Position numbers and translations under genes: made by a program | NCBI RefSeq assembly: GCF_001619985.1 | Contig: NW_017264193.1 | Location: 1,803,726-1,867,725 of the forward strand | Direction of reading: 5' to 3' | Length of the DNA: 64,000 bases | Source: Xylona heveae TC161 | Lineage: Eukaryota; Ascomycota; Xylonomycetes; Xylonales; Xylonaceae | The notes under the pieces: model-generated | Database searches by the model: none | Told to the model about the DNA's origin: nothing | Seen by the model: the letters and a program-made list of their open reading frames with translations, nothing else | Part shown: positions 45,499-57,675 of the stretch, one piece after another | How the letters are laid out: each line of letters opens with the position of its first letter | Position numbering within the stretch: position 1 is the stretch's first letter

Positions 45499-45933
45499 TG
45501 GATCGTTATATCACGATTTGTTTGCCTGATTCTTTAAAGTTGTTGGAATTCCATATAGTGAGAGATGAAATGGTGGGAAAGTGGGACAAAAGCTAAGGAT
45601 AGGAGAGCGGCCCGCACCAAACGTTAACACGGGATACGGTAAAATAGATTGAACGCGAGAGAACATTTTTTGTCAGTTACAACAGGTGCTAATATTATAC
45701 AAATAGATTTACAGAGTGGGGAAGTTAAGAAGAAGTGGAATATGTTCAAATCAAATATGTTCAAGTAAACAATTAAACAACGCTGCGTGAGGACGCCTTC
45801 GGATTCCAACTCAAAATATTCCTACACACCAGTACGCCATTAAATATAGTGGGACATTTTGAACTCGCATTGTCCAAAAGAGAGAAACGCCAAAGATGAG
45901 TGTCTTGTTTGTTTAAAGTTGAAATGTGGAGAG
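45499..45933. promoter_or_regulatory. MSH5 promoter and HSP78 3' flank
   Basis: 435 bp between two minus-strand genes; noncoding, AT-rich near HSP78. No gene supported. Confidence 0.5.
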
Positions 45934-48318
45934 TCAAGCAGAAGGAATGACTTGCAGGTGCTCTTTGTCTTCTTTGATGGTTACCTTTGCGGTTTGGCCG
46001 CTCTTGATCTCGCCTCTTATGATTTGATCAGCAAGACCATTACCAACTTCTTTAGCAATGAGACGGTTCAGTGGACGAGCGCCATAACGTGGGTCGTATC
46101 CACGGTCGCACAGCCACTGCTTGACATCCTCCTCAACTTCAAGTTTTATACGCCGGTCATCAAGGCGTGATTGCAACTCTTTTAGTCGAATGTCGACAAT
46201 ATCTCTCAAAGCAGAACGCGAGAGTCGACGGAAGATGATGAACTCATCGATTCTGTTAAGGAACTCAGGCGGGTATGCAGATCCGACAACATCCATGACA
46301 GCTTTCTTGACAGCTTCGGGTATCTCCGCATCATCCGCTCCGGCGGTCTTGTAGGAGTGGAGATGATCGTCTCCTACAAGGATCTCTGCTCCAAGATTGG
46401 AAGTAAGAACAATCAGAGTGTTGCGGAAGTCAATCTTGTGCCCTTGGGCATCGGTCAAGAAACCTTCGTCGAGGACCTGGAGAAGTAATGCAGATATATC
46501 GCGATGAGCCTTTTCGAATTCGTCAAAGAGCAACACAGCATATGGTTTTCGGCGGACAGCCTCCGTTAGTTGACCGGCATCATCATAGCCGACATATCCG
46601 GCCGGACTTCCAATCAGCCTGCTCACGGTGTGCTTTTCTTGAAACTCACTCATATCGAACCGGACCACGGCTGTTTCGGTGGAAAAGAGGAAATTAGCCA
46701 TCTTTTTGCAGAGCTCAGTCTTTCCAACGCCAGTAGGTCCAAGAAACATGAAACTGGCAAGCGGCCGGTTTTCTCCGCTCAAGCCCGCTCTTTGCATCCT
46801 TACAGCATTGGCAACAGCTTTGAGCGCCTCATCTTGACCACGAACAGACTGGCGGAGGGTATCTTCCATGTGAATTAGTTTCTCGACCTCTCCAGCCATT
46901 AGTTTTGTGACTGGAATGCCAGTTGTCCTTGAAACCACTCCAGCAATGTCATCCGAAGTAACAGAATCATGCAGAAGACTGTCGTTGTCCGCAGTGGAAG
47001 CACCCTCTTCGGGCAGCTTTTTCTCTAGCGCGGGTATGGTAGCATATTGGAGTTCACCGGCTTTTCCAAAGTTGCCTTCACGCTGTGCGCGCTCCAACTC
47101 AATCCTTGCCTTTTCCAGATCTTCCTTTGTGGTTTTTATAGAATCGAGCTCGGCGCGCTCCTTATCCCACTTTTCTGTCAGCTTTGCCACTTCAGCTTGT
47201 TTTTCTTTCAAAGTATCTTGAAGCTTTTCCCGTCGCTCCTTGCTGGCAACATCCTTCTCTTTTCTGAGCGATTCTAACTCGATCTGAATCGTCATAATTT
47301 GACGGTCGAATTCTTGAATGGCATCCGGTTTGCTCTCTTGCTGCAAGCGGAGTGCACTGGCGGCTTCGTCCACTAGATCAATGGCTTTGTCTGGAAGAAA
47401 TCTATCAGTGATGTAGCGGTTGCTGTAAGTCGCTGCGGCGACAAGGGCTCCATCAGTGATCCTAACTCCGTGGTGAACTTCATATTTGTCCTTGATACCT
47501 CGCAGAATCGAAATAGTGTCCTGGACAGTCGGCTCGCCCACTTGAATTGGCTGAAATCTCCGCGCGAGTGCGACATCCTTTTCGATCTGACGATATTCGT
47601 TTAGGGTCGTAGCACCACAGCATTGCAGCTCCCCTCGGGACAATGCCGGCTTCAGTAAATTGCTCGCGTCGATACTTCCTTCCGCTTTTCCAAGACCTAA
47701 CAGCGTATGAAGCTCATCCACAAAGAGAATCACGCCACCGTGTGCCTCTTCCACTTCCTTCAATACTTTCTTGAGCCGCTCCTCAAAATCACCTCTGAAC
47801 TTTGCGCCAGCAATCAATTGACCCAAATCAAGAGAAATCACCCGCTTGTTCTTGATACTTTCGGGCACATCGCCCTTCACGATTCGTTGAGCCAGACCTT
47901 CCAATATTGCCGTTTTGCCTGTGCCTGCGGCACCGATCAAGACGGGATTGTTTTTAGTCCTTCTTGACAGAATCTGAATGGTACGGTGGATTTCGCCGTC
48001 TCGCCCAATGACAGGATCGAGTTTTCCATCTTTTGCTCTTGCGGTGAGGTCAACGCCGTACTCTTCCAGAGCTGATTTCTCAGGTTCACCTCCCAAATTC
48101 ATGCGATGCGTTCCGCCAGGAGGGTGAGGGCGTCCATTGGCATAATGCCGTGTCAGTGCTGGTGTCAGAATAGGAGCATATCGAGTTGACGCTTCCTGAC
48201 GTAGTGTAAGGAGAGCATTAGTCCCGGGTCGAGCACGCTGCAGGACGCCGGAGCGTCTGAGTACAGGCGTAACTCGACTGGAGATGAGTCTCGTCTTGGA
48301 TGGAATTAATCTTTGCAT
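45934..48318 (-). CDS. HSP78: Mitochondrial Hsp78 / ClpB-type AAA+ disaggregase
   Basis: A 794-residue, intron-less Hsp100 chaperone of the mitochondrial matrix that works with mtHsp70 to resolubilise aggregated proteins. The N-terminus is a typical presequence (Arg/Ser-rich, no acids: [18 protein letters not shown]). As in other Hsp78 proteins, the Clp N-domain is absent and AAA-1 begins near residue 85. Walker A1 is [10 protein letters not shown], Walker B1 [11 protein letters not shown] coiled-coil middle domain (about residues 340-450) marks it as a disaggregase rather than a ClpA/C. AAA-2 has Walker A2 [10 protein letters not shown], Walker B2 [11 protein letters not shown] and the sensor-2 [11 protein letters not shown]. 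Confidence 0.96.
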   Translation of the reverse strand: MQRLIPSKTRLISSRVTPVLRRSGVLQRARPGTNALLTLRQEASTRYAPILTPALTRHYANGRPHPPGGTHRMNLGGEPEKSALEEYGVDLTARAKDGKLDPVIGRDGEIHRTIQILSRRTKNNPVLIGAAGTGKTAILEGLAQRIVKGDVPESIKNKRVISLDLGQLIAGAKFRGDFEERLKKVLKEVEEAHGGVILFVDELHTLLGLGKAEGSIDASNLLKPALSRGELQCCGATTLNEYRQIEKDVALARRFQPIQVGEPTVQDTISILRGIKDKYEVHHGVRITDGALVAAATYSNRYITDRFLPDKAIDLVDEAASALRLQQESKPDAIQEFDRQIMTIQIELESLRKEKDVASKERREKLQDTLKEKQAEVAKLTEKWDKERAELDSIKTTKEDLEKARIELERAQREGNFGKAGELQYATIPALEKKLPEEGASTADNDSLLHDSVTSDDIAGVVSRTTGIPVTKLMAGEVEKLIHMEDTLRQSVRGQDEALKAVANAVRMQRAGLSGENRPLASFMFLGPTGVGKTELCKKMANFLFSTETAVVRFDMSEFQEKHTVSRLIGSPAGYVGYDDAGQLTEAVRRKPYAVLLFDEFEKAHRDISALLLQVLDEGFLTDAQGHKIDFRNTLIVLTSNLGAEILVGDDHLHSYKTAGADDAEIPEAVKKAVMDVVGSAYPPEFLNRIDEFIIFRRLSRSALRDIVDIRLKELQSRLDDRRIKLEVEEDVKQWLCDRGYDPRYGARPLNRLIAKEVGNGLADQIIRGEIKSGQTAKVTIKEDKEHLQVIPSA

Positions 48319-48807
48319 ATTCTTTTTTCAGTGGTTTGAGGGTTCACAACAATCCTCTGAGATTAATTAAATAAACATGATTATTATAGAAGAGAATGGG
48401 AAGCACTCAAAGTCGAGACCCGAAACTTGAGAGCTTTAGAACGTGGTCGGGGTTTCTCGTGGATTCTGCTGGACCTGGAGCTTGATGCCATCACCATTTC
48501 GGGTAAACTTACCGAGGCGGTGAGCCGAAGAATATAACTGTACAAGGGTACCTCTGTAGACCATCTAGCCGAAGAGGGGAAGTGCTTCGATTGGGGCCCG
48601 AAGGGGCCCAGCGAAGCAGGTGGCCCAAAGGAGTTTCCACAGACGAGGAAACAGATGCCCAGCTTACATAAGGTGGGTGGACTGTCCCACTAAAGAATTT
48701 AGCATTTGACAGCGTTTTCGACATTTTGAGTACCTCCTCCACAACATCTCCAACTCCTCTTTTTTATACCTCTCTTTGCAAGCTTTATTGCTTCTTTAAC
48801 AATCATC
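48319..48807. promoter_or_regulatory. Divergent promoter (HSP78 / eEF1B alpha)
   Basis: 489 bp between divergent start codons. Near 48390-48405 the plus strand reads AGAAGAGAATGGGAAG, a run of GAA units about 5-6 bp apart that resembles a loose heat-shock element, in a sensible position 75-85 bp upstream of HSP78. Spacing is imperfect, so this is a suggestion only. Confidence 0.4.
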
Positions 48808-49919
48808 ATGGGTTTCACCGATCTCGCTGCCGACGCCGGCCTCTCTGGTAGGTTTTCTTGTAAATTGGCTGTGCATTTTCCCCTTTAGCCCTTCGTACAG
48901 CCCCTCATTGGTGCTTAAACTGACGACTTCCTTAGTCCTCAACAGCTACCTGGCCTCCAGAAGCTACATTGTTGGGTATGTGTTTTCTTTTTAACCAGCT
49001 ACTCCTTTCTTTTGCCTTGTATTTGCACATTTTGCATGATGGAAACAATTTGGTCCGTGTTGATGAGGCGGCTTAAGACCCCGCCGAATGACTAGACAAC
49101 AAAGCGCTTGTCGCACCTCTGACTTTTTTTTTATATATATCTTTTTTTCAAATCGTTACATTTGATCACTTATGGCTCAGTAATACTAACATTGACCAAA
49201 GCCACACTCCCTCCCAGGCCGACGTTGTCACCTTCAAGGCCATCAGCGCCGCCCCTGACGCTGCCAAGTACCCCAACGCTGCTCGTTGGTACAAGCACAT
49301 TGCTTCCTTCGAGTCTGAGTTCTCCGCTCTCCCTGGTGACCCCACCAAGCCTTACACCGCCTACGGCCCTGAGGCTGGTCCCGCTGCTGTGAACCCCGCC
49401 AAGGCTCCCGCCGCTGAGGAGGAGGATGATGTCGACCTCTTCGGCAGTGACGAGGAGGAGGAGGACCCCGAGACCGTCCGCATCCGGAACGAGCGTCTCG
49501 AGGAGTACAAGAAGAAGAAGGCCAACAAGCCCAAGCCTGTTGCCAAGTCCGCTGTCACCTTGGACGTGAAGCCTTGGGGTATTTTTTTTCCACCTTGTCC
49601 AATCACTTCGAACAGTTACCTAACCTTTTCCAGATGACGAGACCAATCTTGAGGAGTTGGAGGCCAACGTCCGTGCCATTGAGATGGACGGTCTTCTCTG
49701 GGGTCTCTCCAAGTTCGTCACTGTCGGTTTCGGTATCAAGAAGCTCCAGATCAACTTGGTCGTTGAGGACGACAAGGTCTCTCTTGACGAGCTCCAGGCC
49801 CAGATTGAGGAGGACGAGGACCACGTCCAGTCTACCGACGTTGTCAGTATTCCTATGTTATTTAGAGCTGGTCATCAGATACTAATAAATCTTTACAGGC
49901 TGCTATGCAGAAGATCTAA
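48808..49919 (+). CDS. EFB1: Translation elongation factor 1-beta (eEF1B alpha)
   Basis: The guanine-nucleotide exchange factor of eEF1A, cytosolic. Five exons (48808-48847, 48936-48975, 49202-49578, 49634-49842, 49899-49919) give 228 residues. The N-terminal GST-C-like part ([20 protein letters not shown]) precedes an acidic linker with the conserved [13 protein letters not shown], which often carries the CK2 site. The C-terminal exchange domain includes [40 protein letters not shown] and the extreme end VAAMQKI that inserts into eEF1A. Intron-rich 5' organisation (two 40-nt exons) is common for highly expressed fungal translation genes. The ATG follows a pyrimidine-rich leader. Confidence 0.96.
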
Positions 49920-50422
49920 ACTGCTCATTGCAGACTTTTCACTTCCCATTTCCAATCTCCTTTGATGTTTGCCCTGGACGGGTGCTATCACAACATTTAC
50001 AGCTCAGCTAGAGAAAAAAATCTTAGCTAAGAATTTGACGAAGTGATGTTCAACCCAGCTGCATGTGGATGGGTTATGATTACCATGAAAATGATAGATT
50101 CCAACATGTTGAAATGATTAATGCTCGAGTAATTGAAAGTGTAATCGTGTGATTTTGGAAATAATTTTGATGACACTTTACTCGACACCAGCAGTATGTG
50201 CCCTCTAGACATTTGTTGACCTCCACCATGCCTCTGGACCCAAACTACCATGGAGTCTTTGAGGTCGGTCAAGCGGTGGAGCGAGCGAAACTACGTCAGA
50301 GGAGTCCGACCATTTGCGCAACTCGCATATGCTGAGCTTGGATTATCATACCAGAGCGACAAGCTAAGCACAGCATAGCATACCTAGAGTCTCCCAGTCT
50401 TCATGTCAGATTGCTCGCAATC
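49920..50422. other. Intergenic region
   Basis: 503 bp between two plus-strand genes; eEF1B terminator on the left and EMC5 promoter on the right. Nothing else recognised. Confidence 0.5.
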
Positions 50423-51240
50423 ATGACTATTCTCTCAAAATCGCTGACTCTAGTCGGCTCGATCCTCTTATTCCATGCGTAAGTGTATCCATGTGCGGGT
50501 TTCTCCCGTAATCCCCATATACACTCTTTTCCCTCAACCCCACAGCTTTACCATAGATTCCTAACTGACTTGTGTCGCTGTACAGCTGCTACTCCGCGCA
50601 CGAACATACCGCGCTCTACCATACTCCGTCATCATCCGCTCTCTCTGGTGCCTCTCGATTCACCTCCTCATTTCGATTGCCTCTAGGCTCCCAGTCCTCT
50701 TCTTCTTCGCAATCGGCTGCTGCTTCAACTTCAACCTCCTCTTCGTCAAGTACAGATCTACCGCTGGATATCATTCTCGAAACGCTGCTCAGCGTCCTAG
50801 TCATATGTCTCGGCCTGGTCCTTGGCGCAAATGAGCTCCGTCCAATTGCGTGGCGTGTCTGGGCAGGTCAGCTGGAACGCACAAAAGGCGCGTCTGCTGC
50901 TTCGGGAGCAGATAAGTCCGAGATTGCAGCTGGTAATCCGTTCCGTGCACTGGAAGAGCGTGTTGGGTTTTGGGATGTCAGGGTATGTTTGATCTTTTGT
51001 TTCTTTTTTTTTTTTTCGATTTGCGTGGCTGCTGGGGGCAACTTTGGATGTCGGAATAATTCCTGGGCTTAATGCATACGCATGCGAAGGATTGTTGCGG
51101 GAAAGACGGGGGAAAGGGGACCTTGAAGACGGCTGCTCATGGATCGTCGTGGCTAACATGTGTGTTACAATTTACAGGCTCAACGAAAAGACTTTGCGAA
51201 TTGGGTCCGTGGGGGAGATCCCGATGTGAAGGTGGATTAA
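50423..51240 (+). CDS. EMC5: ER membrane protein complex subunit 5
   Basis: EMC5 (MMGT1-like) is a core transmembrane subunit of the ER membrane complex that inserts tail-anchored and multipass proteins. Three exons (50423-50478, 50586-50982, 51178-51240) give 171 residues. The first helix (LSKSLTLVGSILLFHACYSA) leads to the family motif YSAHEHTALYH. The second helix is LPLDIILETLLSVLVICLGL, followed by LRPIAWRVWAGQLERT. The C-terminus NPFRALEERVGFWDVRAQRK is typical of fungal members. A Ser-rich luminal loop (about 30 Ser in 50 residues) between the helices is longer than in yeast. The last intron begins GTATGT and contains a T-run. Confidence 0.9.
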
Positions 51241-51942
51241 ATCTTGGGAGTTACAAAAAGGGACACAGCGAATGGAATATATGATGGGACAAGAAATACA
51301 GCAATGTTTGTATTTCTCGGTTTACTGATTCTGATAGAGGTATAGCAGGTATTAATATCTGACGATTTTGCGTTTTCATACTGGTCTTGATATGTGAGAA
51401 TGGTGAACTGATGCCGGGACATTTCATTTGTGATTGTTACTTTGTTTTTCCTCAACGTTTGATCAACCGTCTCTTCTGATATCAGTTTGCCCCAGGTCAT
51501 GATTACGGAGAAGGAACTTATTTTACAGCGACCATGAAATCACTGCACATGGAAGACAATGCGGATGATTTTTGCATTTACCAGAACGGATACATATCGA
51601 GCTATGCAGCGGAAATAAAGGAGAGAGGCCAACGACTAGGCAATGCATTGAATGCTAATGCGAATGTATTTGCAAGAAGGAGCCGAAGCTCAAATGCTAG
51701 AAGAAAAAGTATGCGCAAATGGTATGGACAGGTATGTCTCGCTAGTACAGTACCCTTTTGAAATCAAAATTCCGATTATGCTCCATGAATTAATTCCCCC
51801 CATCATGCTTCATTATACCCATATTCCGTTGCGCAACCCATTTGATTAGAAAACACAGATGACCCCTTTCAGATAACTAACTCAATGGACTGAAGGGAAG
51901 AAACACAAGCAGACCGCTAATTATGCACTCTCAACTGCAGGC
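51241..51942. other. Intergenic region (convergent gene ends)
   Basis: About 700 bp between EMC5 (plus) and the GPI-protein gene (minus). The short plus-strand frame at 51534-51761 has no motif or homology I recognise and is not called. Confidence 0.5.
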
Positions 51943-52708
51943 TTAGAGCAGAGCAGCAAGGAGAGCACCGGCTCCGAGAAGGACGGTGGAGCCCACGGTA
52001 GCAGCTGCTGCGGCGTTGGTAGGTTTGGAAGAGGTAGCAGTTCCGGCGGTAGAGCTGGCGCCGGAGCCGGAGCCGCCAGTGGTCTTGGAGCCCCCAGTTG
52101 CGCTGGCACTGCTTCCCCGAGTGACGGTGGTGTTCTTGCCACCAGTGCTTCCTGTAGCACCAGAGCTGGCAGCGGCGGTACCAGCGGTACCAAGGGGCAC
52201 GACACCAGTGCCGCTAGAGCCGACAATGACGGAGGAGTTGAGGCCCGGGGAGAGCGCGGTGTAGAAACCGGAAGAGTAACTGGCGGCCAGAGGTTGAGAA
52301 GTGACAACCGAGGGCTGAGAAGTGACGGCAGCAGCCTGGGAAGTGGCAGCCGTGGGCTGACCGGTCACGACACCAAGAGAGTTGGTCTGGGTGAGGTAAG
52401 AGGTCAGCGGGTTGACATATGGCACTGAGGTCGAGAGGGTCTATTAATGTTAGGAAAGAGCGACCCATGGCCGTCAAAATATCGAGCGGTGCGATATGAA
52501 GAGATGGATAGTCGCCTCCCAATGGAAAATGTCTTTGTGGGGAAGGCAGTGCAACCATTTTTTACAAAATTCATGGACAACATATTTCAATACGGATCAG
52601 GGGAGAAAGGAAACGTACATCGCTCGAAGCGGAGCTGCTGCTGGACGAACCAGACTGGGCAAGAGCCACAGCGGCAAGAGGAAGAGTGAAGAAGACGGAG
52701 GCACGCAT
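51943..52708 (-). CDS. GPI-anchored Ser/Thr-rich cell-surface protein
   Basis: Two exons (52708-52619, 52440-51943) give 195 residues. The signal peptide MRASVFFTLPLAAVALAQS is followed by a Ser run, and the mature part is rich in Ser, Thr, Gly and Ala and presumably heavily O-mannosylated. One N-glycosylation sequon (NSS) and one more (NTT) are visible. The C-terminus (NAAAAATVGSTVLLGAGALLAALL) is a hydrophobic GPI-attachment signal with small residues just before it as the omega site. It would be attached to the plasma membrane or cell wall. There is no enzymatic domain. The intron has donor GTACGT and a TAG acceptor. Confidence 0.85.
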
Positions 52709-55700
52709 TTTGATATGTTGTATCTTTTGCTTTTGCTTTTAATTCGCAGAGTAGTCGTAGATAATTAAGTCAAGCTAGACGTGGCTTGAGAGACTAGGGA
52801 ACTGATCTCGCCGGCGATTAAAGAGACGCCCGGAAACGACTGTTTTGGGGTTTGATTATAGAAAATATAGGAAAAACAGTAGAGAAACTGTGCAAGACAG
52901 ACACCAAACGAATGTTAGGATATATTAGATTTCGAGGATAGAGGAGGAAGAAGAAAAGAAAAAGAAGAAGGAGAAGAAGAAAATCCGGGGTCGACGAGCG
53001 TGATGAGCGGGTTATATAACCTTGCACCCACACACTCACACACACGACATGCAAACACTACACAATAAGCACATCACTGTGGTGTACTCTGTATTCGTGT
53101 ATGAACTGGCTGTCCCGGCGGCGTTATTGGCTGAGACCAACGATGGGGGGTTCCTGGGCGATGCAGGGCCCAAAACACGCTTGCCAATTATTGCCACTTC
53201 CAATCCCTCCAATCCCTCCAATCCCTCCAATCCCTCCAATCCCGTAATTTTTTCCCCCCCATGGACGACCGAGGGGACACGCATCCCGCAGCCACTAGTC
53301 TCTCGTCCGTCTCATTACTTACAGTAGTATTGACTCTACTAGGTACGATATACGCATACACGGTATTCCGTTCACACATCCACATACAGACATATACGGA
53401 GACGTCCCAGGCACAATCCAGACCTCTTTTAGGTACATAGGTAAGGTAGCTAGGTCAGGTACTTGGGTCGTAGGTCACTACCTAGGTACTTAGCCATGAG
53501 AGACATGGCCGGTGAAAGGTGTTCGAGAGCTCATTATTTACAAGGATGTGTATACGTTGATTCGTAGTGTGTCCAGTGTGCCCTGGCTGAGGTTGAGGCT
53601 GTTCTCGCCAACTTGCCCAGAAACAAGCTACTGCTCCCGATAAATAAAATCGATAATGGCTCGGTTACAATACTACTTACCTATTACTTGTACTTGCGAG
53701 TTGCTACGAGTTGCTACAAATGGTGCTCGGAGAAGAAGACCGCTGCAGGGATTATGATTCGCGTCCCTCGGCCCAGCCAGCCAGGCCTCGCGCAGGTTCG
53801 AGGGTTCGTGACTCTTGCGAATCGAATCGAATCCTTCGTCTGAGGTCCCCTCGGTCTATGGGGGTTGGGCCAGCCGGAGAAAAAAAAAATAAGAGAGAAA
53901 TGTTTCTATTTCTGTTGAGAGCTTCTCCGTACGTACAAACTACGAACCTTCTCGACTGAGCCAGCAAGGACGACATGGACATGGAGAATACGAACCGTCG
54001 CAAAATAATCCCTGGCGAGAATCCTCGACGCCGTCTGAAAGTCCCACCTGTCCCCCCCTCTTTCTTGGCCCAATGCCTCTGGGCCTAGGTGTTGATCTTG
54101 CTAGCTTTCCCACTCACGAGCCATTGGTCTGCGCATCTAGTGTCTATTGTCCATTGCTGGAGAAGGCTGAAGTTCTCACATGTGGCAGGACGCAATACCG
54201 TACGTAGTAGGTAGTTAGTAGTAATGCAACCACGGCTAGAGTTACATGTTTTAATTGCAGTGCATATGTACAGAGGTACTGTTGCAAGACAGCTTTCTGT
54301 GATGGGAACCAGTCGCACAAAACAACGGTTCGTTCCAAGTTGATTATTGGCAATTGGCATTAACACTCTGTACCTTCATCAGGAGTATCCGTACCCAAAT
54401 TCTCCGTATTCAGTACTCGTACCTCTGTAACGATACTCCCGTATTTCATTTTCGTTCTATACCGTACGCCATGTTGCCATGTTGCCATTTGCGCCATATA
54501 TTTGTCCATCCTCGATCCTTTTATCGATTTCCTTTTATTTAATTTCCTACTCTGATACTTCGTACCGTCCCATCTGTTTCACTCGTCTCATCTCCGTCCT
54601 TTTCATCTCCTTATTCTCTTTCGTCCTTTTCGTCCACTTCATCCGTTCCATTATCCATCATCGATCCCATTAAGGTACCTAGTTTACTAGCATCGATGAT
54701 GGCTATGCCTGAACGTTACCTCACAAACACATGACAGCGGGTGGCAGACGACAAAAAAAAAAGGGGGGGCAACGCAACAACGCAACCATCTGACGAATAC
54801 AGTTCGTACGCAGCACTCTGGCCGTGTTAGTGCGGCGACGCGGACTTGTCCCTGTCTCTACCCTCGTTCGGTCCCTGGTGGCTTAGAAACCCGGTGTGGT
54901 CTTAGCTACTTTGGGAAAACCCTCGCCGCGGACTGCCGCGGACCCTTGTCAGTCGTTCCTCCTGTCCTTCCATTTTCGCCAAGCTGCCAAGCTGCCAAGT
55001 ACCTACCTTACCGTCTGGCCCGTACCTCGTAACCGGTCGTCGAATTGGTCTATTGGTCCAGATTCAGGTCCCGGGTCCATGTCCAGATCCAGGTCCAGGA
55101 TCCAGGTGTTTTTTTCCAGCTGTACTCCGTACAAAGGTACAAAGGTACGAAGTACAGAGATACTCATGCCCAGTAAGTTACCTAGCCTGTCGACGACCCT
55201 TTTCGAACCATACTCGTTCTATGTACTGTGTGGATTCCCGTAGACGTGAAGCGTGGGGGTGTTGCGATTTTGACATACGGCTATTCCATCTGTAGCATAC
55301 ATGAAAGGTCTGGCATACCTACCTACCTACCTACCTGCCTGAAGGATTTGGTCATTTCTGAAGAACCTGTGCCCGTGGAAAGGTAGTATTCAATGCCTTT
55401 GACATGGTGAGTATAGCAATGAAGGTAAGGTAGATAGGGTGAGCTTTTTTGAAATGCACTTATTATGGAGCGTTGGCCCAGTCATACAGATATGTGAGTA
55501 TTAACATATACAGCACAAAAACAGTAATATCGGAGAAGGTGAAAACACAGTAAAAAAGTACGAAGTACACCAACACCAACATCACGAGTCCGTGACGCTT
55601 ACTATTGTGCCATTGTACTTTTTACATCGAAACAAGGAGGCAACATAAATAAGACACACAAAATAAATAAAAATAAATTCTTTGCATGGTAATACCAAAC

Positions 55701-55779
55701 ATGAGATTAAATACATATAATCGTAATCATCAACTAGAAAGAAAATATCTATTTTAGTAAAGACAGTGCAATATATTTG
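52709..55779. promoter_or_regulatory. 3-kb noncoding region rich in short repeated motifs
   Basis: No coding sequence could be supported in about 3.07 kb upstream of the GPI-protein gene. A purine-rich stretch lies near 52935-52985 (GAAGAAG on the plus strand), and CA dinucleotides near 53025-53045. TACCTA/TAGGTA strings cluster at 53430-53500, 54675, 55000 and 55315-55340, and ACTCCGTAC/GTACGAAGTAC-like strings recur between 53920 and 55570. Several start-codon-like ORFs exist but have simple composition. Confidence 0.55.
53200..53243. repeat. 9-bp minisatellite (CAATCCCTC)n
   Basis: Nearly five perfect tandem copies of the unit CCAATCCCT in noncoding DNA. Perfect identity suggests a recent, length-variable locus. 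Confidence 0.92.
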
Positions 55780-57675
55780 CTAATCAACCTCTTCGCGGTC
55801 TCTAAAGAGCCAACCTCTCTCCAGTAGACGGATATCCTCCTCATCTCCCTCTGCCTGTGCTACAAGCGATTCCTTAAGCTCTGCCACTTTCCTCACGGCG
55901 TCGTCATACGCTTCATTACTTACCCAGCCATCTTCACTCACACCACCGATTTCCTCGCGCCAATGATTCACGAGTTTATTCAGGTTGAACCATAATTCTT
56001 CTTGCTCTGCAAATCCATCCAGCTCAGCATCAGTAAATTGCACGGGACACGGTATGCCATTTGTATCTGGCAAATGAGGCCAATACTCAGCCATGCGGAC
56101 CAAAGCTCCCTTCAGAGTCATCAAGTTTCCGCTCCATTGCCTGCCTGCCCTGTCCACAAGATGCTGGCGAGGAAGCAGAATTGGGTCGCGCAGCGCTTCG
56201 AGATGTGGCTTGTTCAAATGGCCGTTGAAAATGCGATAGTAGTAAAAGAGGAGGCGTCGTCGATAAAGTCCGTCCGCTTCGGCCTTTTCCTCGGCCGGAA
56301 GCGTTTCGTACTCGAGTGGAAGCGATGGTTCTTTAAGGTGGGGAGATTGTTCGAGATCTAGGTTCTCAAAGGCACGTGGATAACCTGCGACTAAAAGGCG
56401 TGGCTCGATTGTCGTGTGCTGCCAGTCAATGATGCATGAGATGGCGCCAGAATCGGGTGAAATGAAAATGTTATTTGGATTCAAGTCTGGATTTTTGTCA
56501 GATACTTCGGGGGGCAAACACCTTGTAGACTGGAACATGGTGGATGGAAATACCTGGGTGACGAAGAGTAGGCCGATTAAGCGGACTATCAGTGTCTTTT
56601 GGAAGTAGATATGGTGCCAACGCAAGGTATTTTTCTAGAAGACGGACATAATCCTCTGGCTGCTTCTCGCCCGGGAAGACGCCGTTATGGGGGAAGTCAA
56701 GCTCGACTGGGTTCCCGTACCGCCGGGTCCATTCAATTTCTTTTGTTGCAATGGATTCAAGATACTCTTTTGGGTTATTCCCTGCATTTGTGGTCTGTCA
56801 GAACTGTAAGATGGCAGTAAATATAGGACGCAAAACTTACATGGTCCACGGTAGATATCGAGACCAGCTCTTCTTCCATACCAGAACATATAATCCGCCG
56901 TCGGTCCAATGCAAAATGTATTTGCTTCTGAAGCTTGGCTGCTTCCAGCCTTGGTGGCATACAATGCCCCTTGAAGTTCAGAAGGAACGTCCTTTTTGAA
57001 GTATATGCTACCAATCGATCCAAAAGGAATGTCGAAAAATTTCTTTTCAATTTCAACAAAACTTGAAGCAAACCTATGTCTTTCGCGCTTGCTCATGCTC
57101 AGCCATCTGCTCTCGAGGCTCACACCCGGGGCCTTCTCCATGATGATATATTCCACACCGACAGGGTTATCTTCAGAAGAAGAATATCCATACAATTTAG
57201 GCACAGGAACAGCTTTGGAATGGAGGTATTGTAAGGTAGCAGCTTCGCTGGCAGTTGCATAGTATTTTGGGCCAGCGATACGGTATGGAATCTTTACAAT
57301 GACTTCGTATCCATCGTCCATGGTCAACAGGAAAACTCGATTGAAACCGCCTTCGGCATATTTGGTAATGCGAGCCGCGCGCCCATGGTCAGATCCAAGG
57401 TGCTTCTCGGCTTCTCGGAGAAGGGCATCGGGATTGAACTCTACGTAGCGCTCGCGCAAACGGAGATCTTCATTGAAGAGAAATCGACCAGAAGTATAAG
57501 AGAAGAGATCTTGCTTTGAGAAGGTGTCTAGATTGTAGTCAGCATGATCTTATTGCATGGAATTGGTGGCAAGTGGATAGCCAGGGTACTTGCCTACGGC
57601 ATAAAATCGTCTGTAGGATGATATGTTGGGTGAGATGGAAAGGGAGAGGCACCGTTTGACAGCTAGCATAGCCAT
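55780..57675 (-). CDS. Aim9-like mitochondrial phosphotransferase-fold protein
   Basis: A protein of the aminoglycoside-phosphotransferase/choline-kinase fold related to yeast Aim9 (altered inheritance of mitochondria). Four exons (57675-57594, 57527-56841, 56781-56554, 56486-55780) give 567 residues. The N-terminus MAMLAVKRCLSLSIS through YRRFYAV is a mitochondrial presequence. The kinase fold shows YAEGGFNRVFLLTMDDG (nucleotide loop), VIVKIPYRI (Lys), YIIMEKAPGV (hinge), LRHPDLNPNNIFISPDSG (Brenner motif with H.D....N; the Asp is kept) and ISCIIDWQHTTIEP (second metal Asp). Intron 1 has a GC-AG boundary (GCAAGT donor). Substrate unknown. A second Met at 57669 is an alternative start. Confidence 0.9.
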
